From positions 529,102-593,101 of the forward strand of contig MU277670.1 of assembly GCA_022385805.1 (NCBI GenBank): 64,000 nt of DNA, written 5' to 3'. The stretch is from Pilatotrama ljubarskyi. Lineage: Eukaryota > Basidiomycota > Agaricomycetes > Polyporales > Polyporaceae. This document shows, piece by piece, positions 1 to 11,968 of this stretch. The first letter of the stretch is position 1; each line of letters begins with the position of its first letter. The translations under genes and the position numbers were made by a program. The notes under the pieces were generated by a model that searched no databases, was not told where the DNA came from, and saw nothing but the letters and a program-made list of their open reading frames with translations.

Positions 1-564
1 CGACTGTGTCTATAGTTGTATATAACCTGGACATGTTCTAGGGTTACGGATTGGACACTCGCGCACCTGCACGGCCATGTCACGCATTTTCAAAGTCCGC
101 CATTTAGCGCAACTGTATCCAAATACCTTACGGAGAGTCACCCAATTCTGCTATATCACACATTTTGCGCCTATCCAAGAATATCCGGCTTTCCGCAAGT
201 GTCGCGAAACGAGACGAACACGCCCTGATACAACGCATTTCCGGATGATCTCTCAAGCAGATACATCACCAGTCTGGAGGACGTCCGCGCTCGGAGATGC
301 GGTCGAGCCAGCGCGCCCAGGGGCTGAACTTTGGATGTATCCGACCAATTCCTGACTCTGATTTCATGACGTGTCCCGGTCTGAACACAAAAGTTTGGGT
401 GTGAACTACGATTTTGGATCGATTAGATCACCCACATATCCAACCTCCGGATATACGCCGGATAGGGCCTGTTTCTGGTCCATTTCCTGTGCCGGACATT
501 TTGGCGGTTTTGCACTAGTGATTGGAACGGACTCGCTCTACGCTACCACCTCCTACAACATGCA
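1..564. other. Intergenic, no gene seen
   Basis: This stretch lies downstream of the PEX12 stop codon. The open frames are short, lack recognisable domains and show no convincing splice pattern. It may contain the PEX12 3' untranslated region. Confidence 0.5.
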
Positions 565-1925
565 TCACACGAGGATCTTCCTCAGCTGCCACATACGTGC
601 CGGGACAAGCGTCACAGGGCACCGGCTGTGCTTCTCCACGTAGTCGTGTGCGCACCGGTAACAGAACACGTATCCGGACGGAAACGCCGTCGCGTTCGAG
701 AGCGTGTCTCTGCACAGCGGGCACATCCCATACTCAACGACGTCCACCCTGATGCCCTGCGGATGTGGAGGGAGCAGGCGCGGCGGCGGCACAACAGGCC
801 CGAGAGGGGATGTCGACAGAGAGCGGGCCGGCGACGACGGCGAATACCACCACTCGAGGAATTTGATGAAAAATATCGCCGTCGGTAGGAGAACTTTGAG
901 CGAGTCCAGAAATAGTCGCGGGGATCTCTTGAGGACGTGCTTCAAAATAGCGATCACGCCTTTGGGAGGTGGTGCACCAGGTTTGGGCATACCAGCTCGG
1001 GCAGCGCGCTGCATAGACACTAATGTCAACGATAGCCCCGCCTCCACGTTACATAAATCTTACCATATCGTCCGCGCTCACTCGTCGTAGGTCGACACCA
1101 ACCCACGCCAACCACGGCCGATAGTATGGCGTCCGTTCGAAGAGGTACGCCACGTTATAAAGAAGGAGCCAGATTTCAAAGGATGTGTTGACCCATGGAT
1201 ATGCCGCTTTGTATGCTCTCTTCAACCGCCCCCTCCATGACTATCGAGGGGTCAGTATAGTTCTGCCTGAGTACCACCATGGGACTCACCTCATCCTCTG
1301 GTGCTTGCCGGCTATCCTCTATGATATCAGCCTGGACGCCTCCTCCCAGCTCCTCGAAGTAATCCTGAGCCTTCGCGCGGACATAGGGGAGTCCCACCTG
1401 TAGACGGCTGAGCGCTTAGTCGGACGCGCAACCAGCAATCAGAACTCACTAGAAACAGCAGTGAACGCCAGATCTCTCGGTCCCTCAGCTTCTCCTCAGC
1501 AAACACTCCACCAGACGCGGCCCGCGCGCGATCAGTCTTGAAGAGTGGTGTACGTCGGCGTTTCAGCCCATAGAAGTTCTCGGCGAAGGATGCCCCTAGA
1601 GACGTGGTTCGCACTCATGACTGCATCCGACCACAAGGTGCTAGACCGACCTTGAGTGCGTAGGTAGTGTCTCTCGACGAAGAACATGAGTAGAGCGTAG
1701 AATTCCTCATGTCGGTTGACTATCCGGAGTAGATAGCGCGGGTAAGATTGTGCAAAAACCTAGGACGCGTGTTAGCTGCTTGAGGACCCCAGAGGGACGC
1801 GCTCCGCTCACCGAGAGCACGTACTTCAGAGCAGGTTGGAGCAGGTCCCGAAGCTGTTCTTGTGCCACGAGCTCAAAGAGCGTGGGCTTTAGCGGGTCAT
1901 CTCCTACGTCGTTGAAGAATTCCAT
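565..1925 (-). CDS. PEX12: Peroxisome assembly protein PEX12 (RING-type)
   Basis: Pex12 is a peroxisomal membrane protein of the RING E3 complex (Pex2-Pex10-Pex12) that ubiquitinates and recycles the import receptor Pex5. I start at the ATG before [10 protein letters not shown], a typical Pex12 N-terminus. Splicing of short introns joins exons reading [71 protein letters not shown] and [20 protein letters not shown]. All of these belong to the Pex2/Pex12 membrane domain. The last exon ends with a degenerate RING: CPLC, then [13 protein letters not shown], then KHSRCPV. Pex12 RINGs bind fewer zinc ions than classical RINGs, and this fits. The frame is open through every junction I checked, so the gene looks intact. 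The assignment is strong; exact exon edges are by eye. Confidence 0.92.
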
Positions 1926-2297
1926 GATAATCACGGGCGAGACCAGTAGGCGGGCGAGAGGAGGGGGATGAAGGAGACGCGATACTGCCGCATGAGCGTG
2001 GCGCGAGCAAGTGAATGTGGAGAAACGCGCATTGGGCGTCTACGCACGCGGACATCATATGCTCCTTTGCCGGTCGTGCCGAAGGCCATGAGGCTATCAA
2101 ACTGCTCACTGTTCAAGCGTGAACATACTCATTCACTCGCTGACAAGTACTACATGCGTTATGCACCATGCATGTTGGGAGGAGTACATTTTTGTTCATC
2201 TGATATAATCTGAACACTATAGACATACACACTGGCTCCAGGGGTCGACCAGTCATGCCATACGTTATGCTACTGTACAACTGAATTGTCCATTTGT
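1926..2297. other. Intergenic between PEX12 5' end and the next minus-strand gene
   Basis: This holds the presumed PEX12 promoter and the 3' end of the upstream gene. No coding pattern or clear motif was seen. Confidence 0.4.
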
Positions 2298-3390
2298 TTA
2301 CTGATATGATGCCTCTCTATTGTCCCATTGGAAGGCCGTATGCGGACGACCACTCTCGACAGCGTGCAAGACTTCGGTCCATTTCCATACAATGTCCTCA
2401 TCGGCATCGCCTCGTTCAACACCGCACCGCTTCAGTGTCAATGATCGCACCACGGGCGCCGAGGTCCCTTCCTGGTTGCCTTGTTCCGCTTCCTGGGAAC
2501 CTTGCGGCTCGACATCTTTTACATGGTATGATCAGCTCCGGAGACAGACCAGCAGTACATCAACCCAACACTCACGGATTCGCACGTCGGCCTCCCACTC
2601 AAAGTACCGCTCGAGGAGTACGGAGAGGGCATCTCGCTGCTTCTCCGACACGTCGTTAGGCTCCCCGAACGATAGTGGCCGCAAGATAGGCAGCTTGAGC
2701 TCCCCCAAGCCAGAGTCGAAGACGACCAGCTTTGACGTCATCGAACTGCAGGATCATGGATTGTCTGTTGTATGACAGTGCTTAAGGGAATCACTTCGAC
2801 GCACCATCGAGGAGACCAAGAGTTGCTCAAGAACAAAGCCGCAGAGATGATGGACAGATATGCGGACACACTGACGGGGGTCAACGTATGCGGAGGCGCT
2901 CTTGGCATGTAACGCACGTTGCTTCAGACGACCGGGAGCTGAAATACGACGAGATCTCGTGGAGCACAAGAAGGCTCGGAGCGTTCTCGAGCGTCGTCTT
3001 CGTATGATGCAGTGTTCCATGATACTCATGCAACGTAGACAGCAAGAGCCTCAAATGGGCCAATGTAGGGGGATAACTGCATATCGTCATGAGCTCGTGG
3101 TAGCATTAAATGATGCCGATGAGCCATACGCACTACACTTCGGTCCGTCGAGCCAGTGCACATGTACGACCGTGTCCGCTTGTGCGATCAAGCGACTCGT
3201 CGTTGAACTCGAGGAGAGCATCTTTGAAAGAACCTCGGTGGGGCGTCAAGAACATCGCTCGAACATCTAGGCCTTGAGCCACATGCGACAGGAGCAGATG
3301 GATGGGCGCTGAAGCGTGATAATGGCCCCTGAAGAGCAAGCTGTTGAATTGGGGTAGTGTCGGGCATGGAGGCGGGAATATCGTGGTCAT
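2298..3390 (-). CDS. Conserved-looking hypothetical protein, 289 residues, five exons
   Basis: I do not recognise this gene by name. Five exons (3390-3134, 3076-2918, 2870-2805, 2745-2576, 2515-2298) join through GT..AG introns to 870 nt, exactly 290 codons, with no stop before the end. That argues for a real, intact gene. Readable segments include RAMFLTPHRGSFKDALLEF (about residue 45), EVYYPPTLAHLRLLLSTL, TTLENAPSLLVLHEISSYF and KLVVFDSGLGELKLPILRP. The pattern of hydrophobic strands ending in D, such as LVVFDSG, resembles a RecA-like ATPase fold. There is, however, no Walker A motif, so a degenerate Rad51-paralogue-like or Shu-type repair factor is only a guess. No signal peptide or membrane segment is apparent. 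Confidence 0.7.
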
Positions 3391-3658
3391 CGCCGTTTCA
3401 GTGGGACGTCCGCCACAATCATAGTGCAGAGCAACTACGAGCTTCTACAAAGGCGCAAGCAGACTCAACTTATTGAGCGACACAGCCACAGGTGCAGCGA
3501 GCATCGTGAGGTTTCGGTGTCATTGCTTCAGAGTCCTGTCGATGTACAGTGGCAAAATTAGTCTAGTGTATGATGGTATCGTAAGGGAGAAAGCGATGTC
3601 ATAACGTGATGCAACAGAAATCAAGCAACGATCTTCAGGAGTCGGAAGAAAGTGGTCA
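3391..3658. other. Short intergenic spacer
   Basis: This lies between the 5' end of the 289-residue protein gene and the helicase stop codon. No gene was seen. Confidence 0.4.
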
Positions 3659-6600
3659 TTACGCCCAAATGGCGCGGAACTTTTCGTCGAACTCGGTCGT
3701 TACCGCATTCAGCACCTCGAAGACTCGCCAATCCCTGTCCGTCACACCCACAGGCCGCTTGAAGGACTCGCCGCCCGCATCCGAGCCCTCCGCGTCCGGA
3801 TCCGCCTCAGCAGGGTCGAGGGTACCGTAACCGCTGTCGATGTCCGACAACTCGTCACCCGCCAGCGAATCGGCGCGGCTCGCGTTAGCTGAGGCCTTTT
3901 GCAGCAGTTGGATGAGACCAGTGCGGATCGTCTTCAGGGTAAGGCTGAAGTCCTGCAGGAGGTACCAGACTTCGCCCTCGCGTATACCGTTTGCGGCTTT
4001 TAGCGCTGCCGTCTGTCCGTGGGTGTAGAAGTCGAGCAAGTACGCGTTCAGAGCAAACTCCTCGTTGTCTTGGCCTGGAACCGAGGTATATTGCCGCATT
4101 GAGGGGATAGCGTATTCGTTCAGGTGAAGACCGCGCCTCGATGTGTTGGTCAGTTCCGATACCGAGCCGAACGAGTCTCCATGCCCAGACGTAGCAACGA
4201 ATGGCGAACGTGCGGCCGTGGAGACGGAGGTCTGCAGTAGCTGCGTGCGGAAGGGCGACGCCTCTTCCTTCCCGGCATCGCAAAGTGTCTTTCCACTGAA
4301 CGGCAACTTCGTGTCTTCGCCCAGCAATTCGGCATGATGCGAGACGTAGGCCAGGGCATAGCCGGTGAAGACTCGCTTGATATGTTCCTCGTGCTGGAGC
4401 AACACCTTGCGTGCGTCTTCGGGCATGGGAGGAAGGACAACGACAGAGGGTGACTTTCTCGTGATGTTCCTGAGGTATGTCGCCGAAGCATACGCCCTTG
4501 GTAGGTACCGCCGACCGAAGAGGTGGCACAAGAGGAGCAGCAAGTCGCGTTTGGCCGCAACGATGTTGCTTTGGTTGCAAATGCGATGGATGACGCCGTG
4601 GCGGAGCAGTGCGACGAGCGCCATGTTGCTAGGTTCGGTGTAGTAGAGGTGAGCGGCGACACCGAACAGATTGATTGGGTTTCCTTCGGCGTCGAGGAGG
4701 CCCGACCGGCGGAGGTAGTCGATGCTGAACCGGATGTGGTGCAAGAGCTGTTCTCTACCGACTTCGGAGACGAAGCTGATGTGAGGAAGACGGAGCATGC
4801 TCCTGATGGCGTCTTGCGCAACGGGTGCGTTGTTGGACCCCTGCAGGAGGTTGAAGAGGCGGAGGACCATGGTAGAGGTGAGCGGGAAGTTGCCGCCGAG
4901 GGAGGGCAGCTTGGATAACACGAGCCGCTGACATCTATCCATTGGGAGGCCGTAGAACACAACCTTCCCCAGGAGATCGAACCCTCTGCGGCCAGCACGA
5001 CCAGCGCATTGACGATACTGTGAAGAGTAGGCATAGGTCAACGTCGAGGATCCTGCAAACGTCAACCACACCACATACCATTAGAGCAGTCAAATATGGC
5101 GAATCGCCGCAGAATACGGAAGTCTTGGTTGGAGCGTTGATACCGAGTGCAAGAGTTCCTACACGAAACAAGTTGTCAGAGAACTGCGTCTCAACCACTC
5201 GTCAGGGTACCCACCAGTCGCGATGACGACGCGCAGGAATCCTGACCGGTACAAGCTGAGAGACAGGTGAGAGGTCAGGCTTAGTCCGCATCAGTAAGGG
5301 GGTCTCCTTACCTCTCGACGAGAGTCCGATAGTGCTTGTTCATACCGGAATGGTGCACGCCGATGCCCCTACGCAGAGCTCTCAAGGCCCACTCTGGGGC
5401 TGAGCTCCATCGTGCAAGTGCCTTGATTTCCTCATCGAGGTCCGACTTCGTGAACGCAGGCGAGGTACCAGCAAAGGAGAACTGAGGGGATGGATCCTCA
5501 GGGTCAAAAGACGCCTCCCAGCTCGTTTCCGGCTCCGCTGCGGCACCAGGGTGCTCGTCCTCCTTTTTGACCTTCTTCAAACGCTCCGCCTGGCGCTCAC
5601 GCTCCTTAGCCTTCGAGACCCAGAGCTCCCACTGCTTGACCTTGCGCTTCCACTCCGGACTGTTCTCGCGCCATTGCGACTCCGCCTTCTCCAGGACGTC
5701 GAGGATAGCCTTCGCCATCTTCTCGCAAACCTTGCGGTCAAAGTTGAACAAGAGGGCAGGCTAGAAGGACGATCAGCAACTGCCAGTACACCCAATGCGA
5801 TAATGCACTCACGAGATCGCCGTTGGCCTGTAGGTCGGATACCAAGGTGATGAGGTTCTGGAAGAACTCCGAAGAGGTAGGGATATATCTCTGATCCGCC
5901 TGGTCGAGGACGGGATCCGACACCTTCTTGATGACGCCGTTGAGCACGGAGTTGGGATCCTGAGGATCCGTAGACTCCATCAACTCCGACACATGCTTTG
6001 TCAACGCAGCCTCGTAGCGCAGGATGTCCTTCTGCTTGAGGAGCGTTCCCTTCGAGTCTGAGAAAAAGCGCGTCGGATTCAACGCGTCGAGGTCAAACCC
6101 GAGCTTGTCCCGGAACGACTCGAACGCGCGATACAGCGACAAGCAGTCCGCCGCTTCCAGAGAGAAGTCTGGTGGGAGACTCCGCGCACCAAAGGAGAGC
6201 ATCGAAATGGGATGGACGAAGCGCATACGCTCAGTCTTGCGATATTCAGTGATGCCATTGAAAGGGGCCGGCTTATTGTCCGGTTGGAGCAGGTACGTGA
6301 ACTTGCGTAGGTGCGAGTACCGGTGAGGATGGTGGATGAACGTGTGCTTAAAGCCGTGCGCCTCCTGGACGGAAGCGAGCCAAGCGTTGAACTTCTCGGG
6401 CTCTCCGATTGTCGCGGAAAGACCACTGCGGAATGTCGTAAACATCTTGACACGAGCTCCACGGAATCCAGATTGTCTTACATCAAGGGGCATGGAGCAA
6501 GCAGGATGATCTGCTCCCAAACGGCGCCGCCTTCCTGCTGGCCGATGGTGTGTATCTCGTCCAGGATGATACTAGGCACAGTCAAAGCGCGCACGTGACA

Positions 6601-9600
6601 ACGAGGATTTCGTATGCTTACCGCTTGATCCTTGGCGTCCAGGTTCTCGCCAGAGGAGGCGAAAGCAACATTGTCGCCAACATCTCCGGCACCGTCACGA
6701 GAATCTGACAGTTTTGCGGGTTGTGTACGCGGTAGTCCCGGGTGTGGATGGCCCAGCAAGCCTCTACGGAGAAACGTGTGACGTCGTTGACCCTTTACAG
6801 AACAAGATATCGACTTACTGCCGTTGAGCTCCTTCCTGAACCGCGCATACACTTCGGCCGCAATTTGACTGACGAGCGCCTTGGTAGGGGCAACATACAC
6901 CAGGATGTCGTCGTCAGACGATCTGAGCAGCTTTTCCATCGCGTAGTACGAGATGAAGGTCTTTCCGGCACTCGTGGGAGCTAGAGGAGTTATGAGTGGA
7001 TCAGTACGATGACAGTACCATTGCGCACTCACCAGCCACGAGCACAGACTCGTTGCGGTCCAAGCAGTCCAGGACCTTTCGCTGCCACGCATCGGGCTTG
7101 AAGGCGACTCGCGGATCGCTCTGGCTATCCATGCTCCGATCCATGTACTCGCCGAAGAGGCGGAGCTGCCAGACGACCGGATCCTCCGTAATGCGCATCC
7201 ACTTGTGCACCGCATGGCCCGTTTTCGACTTGACGACCTTCACGAACTCGAAGTGTAGCTCGCGGTCCTCCTTCGAGATCGTCGCAGCGTCGGCTAAGTT
7301 GTCGATGTACTCCTCGAAGCCCAACGCGGCCATGCACCCGGCGAGCTTTTTCACGGCGGTAGGGAAGAGCTCCTTCGACTCGAAGAGGTCCTTCACCATG
7401 CACATGATGGAGACGATGTAGCGATCGCGCGCTGCTGCGCTCTCGCGATGCGGATCCTCAAGCCAGCGCGAGAACTCGAGATGGATGCGGTACAGGCGAA
7501 CCTCGACCGACAGCCAGCCCTCCTTGGTCCGCTTGTTCCGCATGAGGTGTTCAATAGCGACGACCTTCGCCGACGTGGTCTTCTCCTCGATAGCGTCGAG
7601 CTGCTCTTGCCACCAGTGGACGTTAGACTCGTCCTCCTTTGCCTGCTTCTTTGCTTGATTCGCGAGGCGGATTTTGTCCGCAGATGACAAGGTCTCTTTC
7701 TTCCCCTTCTTTCCAGGAGCCCCCTTCGCCGGCTTTGAGGTAGGGGCATCCTGTAGTCGGATAAGCACCTGGTGCGGCCCTAGAGCAAGAATACGTGACG
7801 AACCTCGGCCTTGACATTCGGTGCCGTACCAGCCTTGGATTTCCTCGCAACCGCAGCGCTCGGGATAACCAGTTGTTGCAATGGGGTGCCATATGCGCCG
7901 GTAAGGGTCTCCGCCTGCCACTGAAGCTTCGACATGAAGCGCTGCTCGCTCCGCAGCTGACGCTTACGCTGCCACTCACTCATCGGGCCCTGGGCGTCGG
8001 TACCACCGAGATGTGGAGGGAGGATAGCGCGCTTGTGGTTGTGCCAATGCTGCGTATCGCTGAAGAGGGTGTTGAACTCGAGATGGGATGGGTCTTCCTC
8101 CTCCTCATCGCTCGCCTCGTCAGCTTCGATACGGATAGCGGCGAGTTCCTCGTCAAAGAGAGGGTGTTGGAAGGGAAGCAGACTCAAGCGGAGGTCGTCG
8201 TGTACGCCGTTGGCCTGCGTGACTGTGGTGGCAGGGAAGCGCACACGAAGGGCGACGAAGTCAGGAGTGCGGAGGTGGGCCTGGCTCCACAGTGCATCTA
8301 CGGCGGATGCGATGTCAGGAGTAATCAGGGAGGAAAGAGAGGCGTCTTGAGCCCTGAGGACGTAGTCTAGGAGGGCAGCAAACACTCGTCCGTCGACGGT
8401 GACAGCGGATGCGCCGGCCTCGAGAGAGAGGAAGACTCGTGGGAGGAAAGAACTGACCACAAGGTCAGTGAGAGCTGGGGGGAGAGGTACAGGGGGTCGG
8501 GCGCGCTCTTTCAAGCCAAGATGAGGGACGTAGAGTATGTGTGCGATGAAGAGTTGAAGCAGTTCGGAGAAGAACTCGCAGTGGGAGACTTCGGGCTGCG
8601 ATAGGTCTTGGATTAGCCGAGCCGATAGGTCTCGTGTGGAGAGTGGTTCAACGGCCTTCAATGGTGCCGTGGAAATGCCACCACGAAGTTCCTTTTCGTT
8701 CGCAGCTAGCGCCTGGGACGCGTTCTGCACCGCCAGCCAGAACTCATTCCGGAACCGACTCTTAGGGTCACTATCTACCCGTTGCTCGTAGACGAACGAT
8801 AGTATCTGGACAAAGATGGATGAGTAGATGAAATTCAGGTATCGAAATCTGAACGAACCTTGGAATCCCGATACTCAGCACCTTTCAAGAGTGTTACCGA
8901 GACGCCTTGGCTAAGAAGAGTGTACACGAATACCCGCTGAAGCAGGACGCGCTCGGCGTGCGCTGAAGAGGATGATTCCTCGACAACCCCTCCGTCGTTG
9001 GTCATGACAAACATCGGCTAGGACTGGAGTTGAGACGAACTTGCCGAAACCGAGAAACACATGATCACTGTACCTTCTTGTGTCTTTGGTATGATAGCCA
9101 CGCAGGATCCGAGGTATCGAGGAAGGTATGCACAGGGATATCCAAAGACGTCAGATGATTGAAGAGAATAGTGCGCGCCAAAGAGCGAGATGCAGAGGCG
9201 TAGTCGTCATCGCCATACAAGAGTGTTGTATAACGATTTTCTGGTTAAACTGTGTGAGACAGGACCATAAAACAGTGTAGGGTTCGTACCATGCCAGAAG
9301 ACAATTTCAAAGTTCGTAGAACGTCGGGAGATCTCGTGCAACACGCGCTCGAGGGAGTAGATGGCGTGAACTATCTGGAAACTCACATCTAGTGCCAAGG
9401 AGGTCATTCCCAGCAAACCTCAGCCAGCTGCACAACATACCATCCTTGCGACCTAGAGCCAGTAGCGGGTCATCCAAAACAAGTTGAAGCAGCGCCTCGC
9501 CTGGCAGGTGTCATCAGTATGTAGGGCATCAGGCCGTACCCTAGAGCACTCACCGTCTACAACGAAGGGCTCGCTCCCAGCGTAGTCTCCGACGAGATCC

Positions 9601-9743
9601 ATCCATCGCCCCCGTCTGTTGAGAAGCGTATACCACTGCGCGTCGACATATGCGACCGCTTCTTTTGGGCTGTGTGCGTTCAGTGAGGGTTCGTTCTCGA
9701 TTGGTAGCTGCTCGATGGCAGCGTCAAAGTCGTCTAAGTCCAT
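3659..9743 (-). CDS. Large DExH-box RNA helicase, DDX60-like (Ski2-type)
   Basis: This is a cytoplasmic-type superfamily 2 helicase of the Ski2-like/DDX60 group, about 1,700-1,800 residues after splicing. Visible motifs in order are TSAGKT (motif I, near 6985-6960), YVAPTKALVSQIAAEVY (Ia), LDEIHTIGQQEGG (motif II, DEIH) and QCAGRAGRRGFDLLGKV (motif VI, near 4990). The N-terminal third carries no catalytic motif, as in DDX60, and has a highly charged acidic stretch (DEASDEEEEDPSH). A lysine-rich segment (KKGKKETLSSADKIRLANQ) precedes the helicase core. The start is the ATG before DLDDFDAAIEQ, followed by SPKEAVAYVDAQWYTLLNRR, the usual beginning of fungal relatives. Animal DDX60 is linked to antiviral RNA sensing; the role in fungi is not established. 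Introns are many and I did not verify all of them. Confidence 0.85.
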
Positions 9744-10069
9744 GGCTGCTGAGATGGTGGCCTCCTTACGGAGAGATGATGATGGTACGATAGCAACGCC
9801 GTGTCGCTCGAAGGCAGAGAGGACTTTGTATGATTTCGCGAGTACCGAGAAAGTTCTGCAACTCCTCCAAGTCGAGGCTCGCCCGAAGAGTCGCTGCGGT
9901 AGTTGCCGGCCCGACCGACCGCAACGATGTCATAGGCCCTGTGCTAGCGCTCATATACCTGTCTGGGCGCTTCTAGCACACTGGCTTGACGCGGACGGTG
10001 ACCAAGGCCCAAAAGTCGCTGGCCGACTGCATTCCTCGCCCTTTTCGTCTATCATCGCTGCTGCCCGCC
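9744..10069. promoter_or_regulatory. Shared intergenic region between divergent helicase and MDM10 genes
   Basis: The two start codons face away from each other across 326 bp, so promoters for both genes must lie here or overlap their 5' ends. I see no clear TATA box. Confidence 0.5.
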
Positions 10070-11617
10070 ATGCATCCGTTCGCGTCCTACGTTCTCCGCA
10101 GTTACTACAGGGAAACCGGCTGGAACGAAGACAATCTGTATGCCAACCTCACGCGCTCCTCAAATGGTGAGTAGCTGCCGTTCTCAACATCACAGAACAT
10201 CACCCAGACGGCTAGAACAGCACTTCTCGACTTTAGTGTGCCCAGGGGGCTGCATTTCTCCATCTCAAAGTCCCCGAACTCCCTGTTCAAGACCACGTAC
10301 TCGATGAACGCTCTTCCGTCCCTGAATGGCTCCGTGGGGTACATATTCACCAGCTGCAATTTGGACGTTAAGGGCTCTGGGGACGTACGATTCAAGGACA
10401 TGGTCGACCGCTTCAAGGTCTTCGATCAGCCACGTAAACCGGAGGGGAAAGAACAGGAATGGCTAGCAGGCGAACGAATCGACACTCGAGGTACGCAGTT
10501 CCGATTCTTGCTCGGTCACGAATGCATGCTCATACACGCGGCAGACTACCTGTTGTACGGCCGCATCTACATACCTACGGGACGTTTAGACGCGCTCTAT
10601 TCGACGCGGTTTACCCCTACGCTACAAGGCATGGTTGCAGCAATCTCGGATCCCCGCGCACCAATATCCTCTGAACGGTCCCGAGGGCACGGACCAGCTA
10701 GCAACATCATGTTCAGCTTGCAACAGGACACGGGAAAGTGGTGCACCGAATATACCTGGAGTGCGGAGGACGGAATGTGGGGGATCCGCTCACTCTACAA
10801 CTTCGGTAAAGTCGGGCCTTCGACAGAGTCGGTACAGAGTGATGGCGACAAATCCGCTGGTAAGCGGACTGGACTCAAGCGAGTGGATGAGGAAGACGCA
10901 ATGGAGGGTGGATTAAAGGGACGAGTGTCGGTAGGAGGAGAATTCTACTTCAGTGCAAAGGAGAAGAGCGCAGGAGGTAAGTCGGCCACGCTTGAAGTCC
11001 GCAAGTTGTCGCTGATTGCATACTGCAGTGTCTACTGGTATTCGCTTCACCACGGTTCCGGACGCGACCCCGCCCTCTTTCCAGGTTCCCTCTTCCTCCT
11101 CATCAACTTCCAGTCATATTACTCCCCGCGGCCCACCTTCGCAACCTCCCACCACCATCACTGCCCTTTTTAACCCCATGCTCGGCCACATATCCGGCGC
11201 ATACGCCGCGCGCGTCTCTCGTGATCTATCATTAGCCTCGCGATTTGACTTCAATGTGTACAGTTACGAGAGCGAATGGTCCATAGGCGCGGAGTGGTGG
11301 CAGCGCCGCGGCAAAGGGTGGCCACATCCTTCGCCCACGGATGGGGATGAGCCGCAGCCACAGTCCTCGCTTTCGGAGCTCGCTGATGAGGTCCAAGGGG
11401 TGGTGAAAGCCAAGGTGTCAACAACCACTGTGCGTGCTCCGTTCATATCTATCGGTGAACACGAGTCTGACAGAACCATGTGCAGGACATCTCGTTACTA
11501 TGGGAAGGACGGTTACGGAACGTCCTTGTCAGCTTAGGCGTAGTGTCTAACCTGTCCAGTCGTTCGAAGCCCATAAAATCTATAGGGCTCGAACTATCCT
11601 ACTTCAGTTCCGGGTAA
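10070..11617 (+). CDS. MDM10: Mitochondrial distribution and morphology protein 10 (MDM10)
   Basis: Mdm10 is a beta-barrel protein of the mitochondrial outer membrane. It is part of the ERMES ER-mitochondria tether and also assists the SAM complex. The start [20 protein letters not shown] with [10 protein letters not shown] is diagnostic. Exon 2 continues [20 protein letters not shown] and includes [17 protein letters not shown] and [20 protein letters not shown]. After an intron near 10977-11030 comes a serine/proline-rich insert, then [20 protein letters not shown] final intron (from GTGCGTGCTC near 11430 to CAG near 11487) restores the conserved end with [20 protein letters not shown] and LELSYFSSG, stop at 11615-11617. 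Ignoring that intron gives a false, shorter end at 11537. The gene appears intact. Confidence 0.93.
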
Positions 11618-11968
11618 TCTATGCTCTTTCACAACTAATGGTTTGGATTCAGGCGCAACGGAGTGGCAGAAATAAGTCGTTACTTCCATTTGCGAGATGC
11701 ATCCAGACGCCAGAAGAGCCAGTACTAGCACACTATGACCTGAAAGATCCAGCACGGAGATTAGAGTCCGAAACGTACGCAATATCGTATACAAGCATGA
11801 AGAGCACGGAGCGCTGTGGTGACGGGGCAACAGAGGAGGGTAGCAGCAAAGGCAAGGGATACTGAACTGGGTATCGGACTAGGTAGAGGGAAGCATCGGG
11901 GCACAGCAGGAAACTGGGAATAGATATGCGGAGATAGGGCGTGGAATCACGACCTAAGGGGGCAGTGG
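11618..11968. other. Convergent 3' intergenic region
   Basis: This separates the 3' ends of MDM10 and the RGG protein gene. No gene or obvious structure was seen. Confidence 0.4.
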
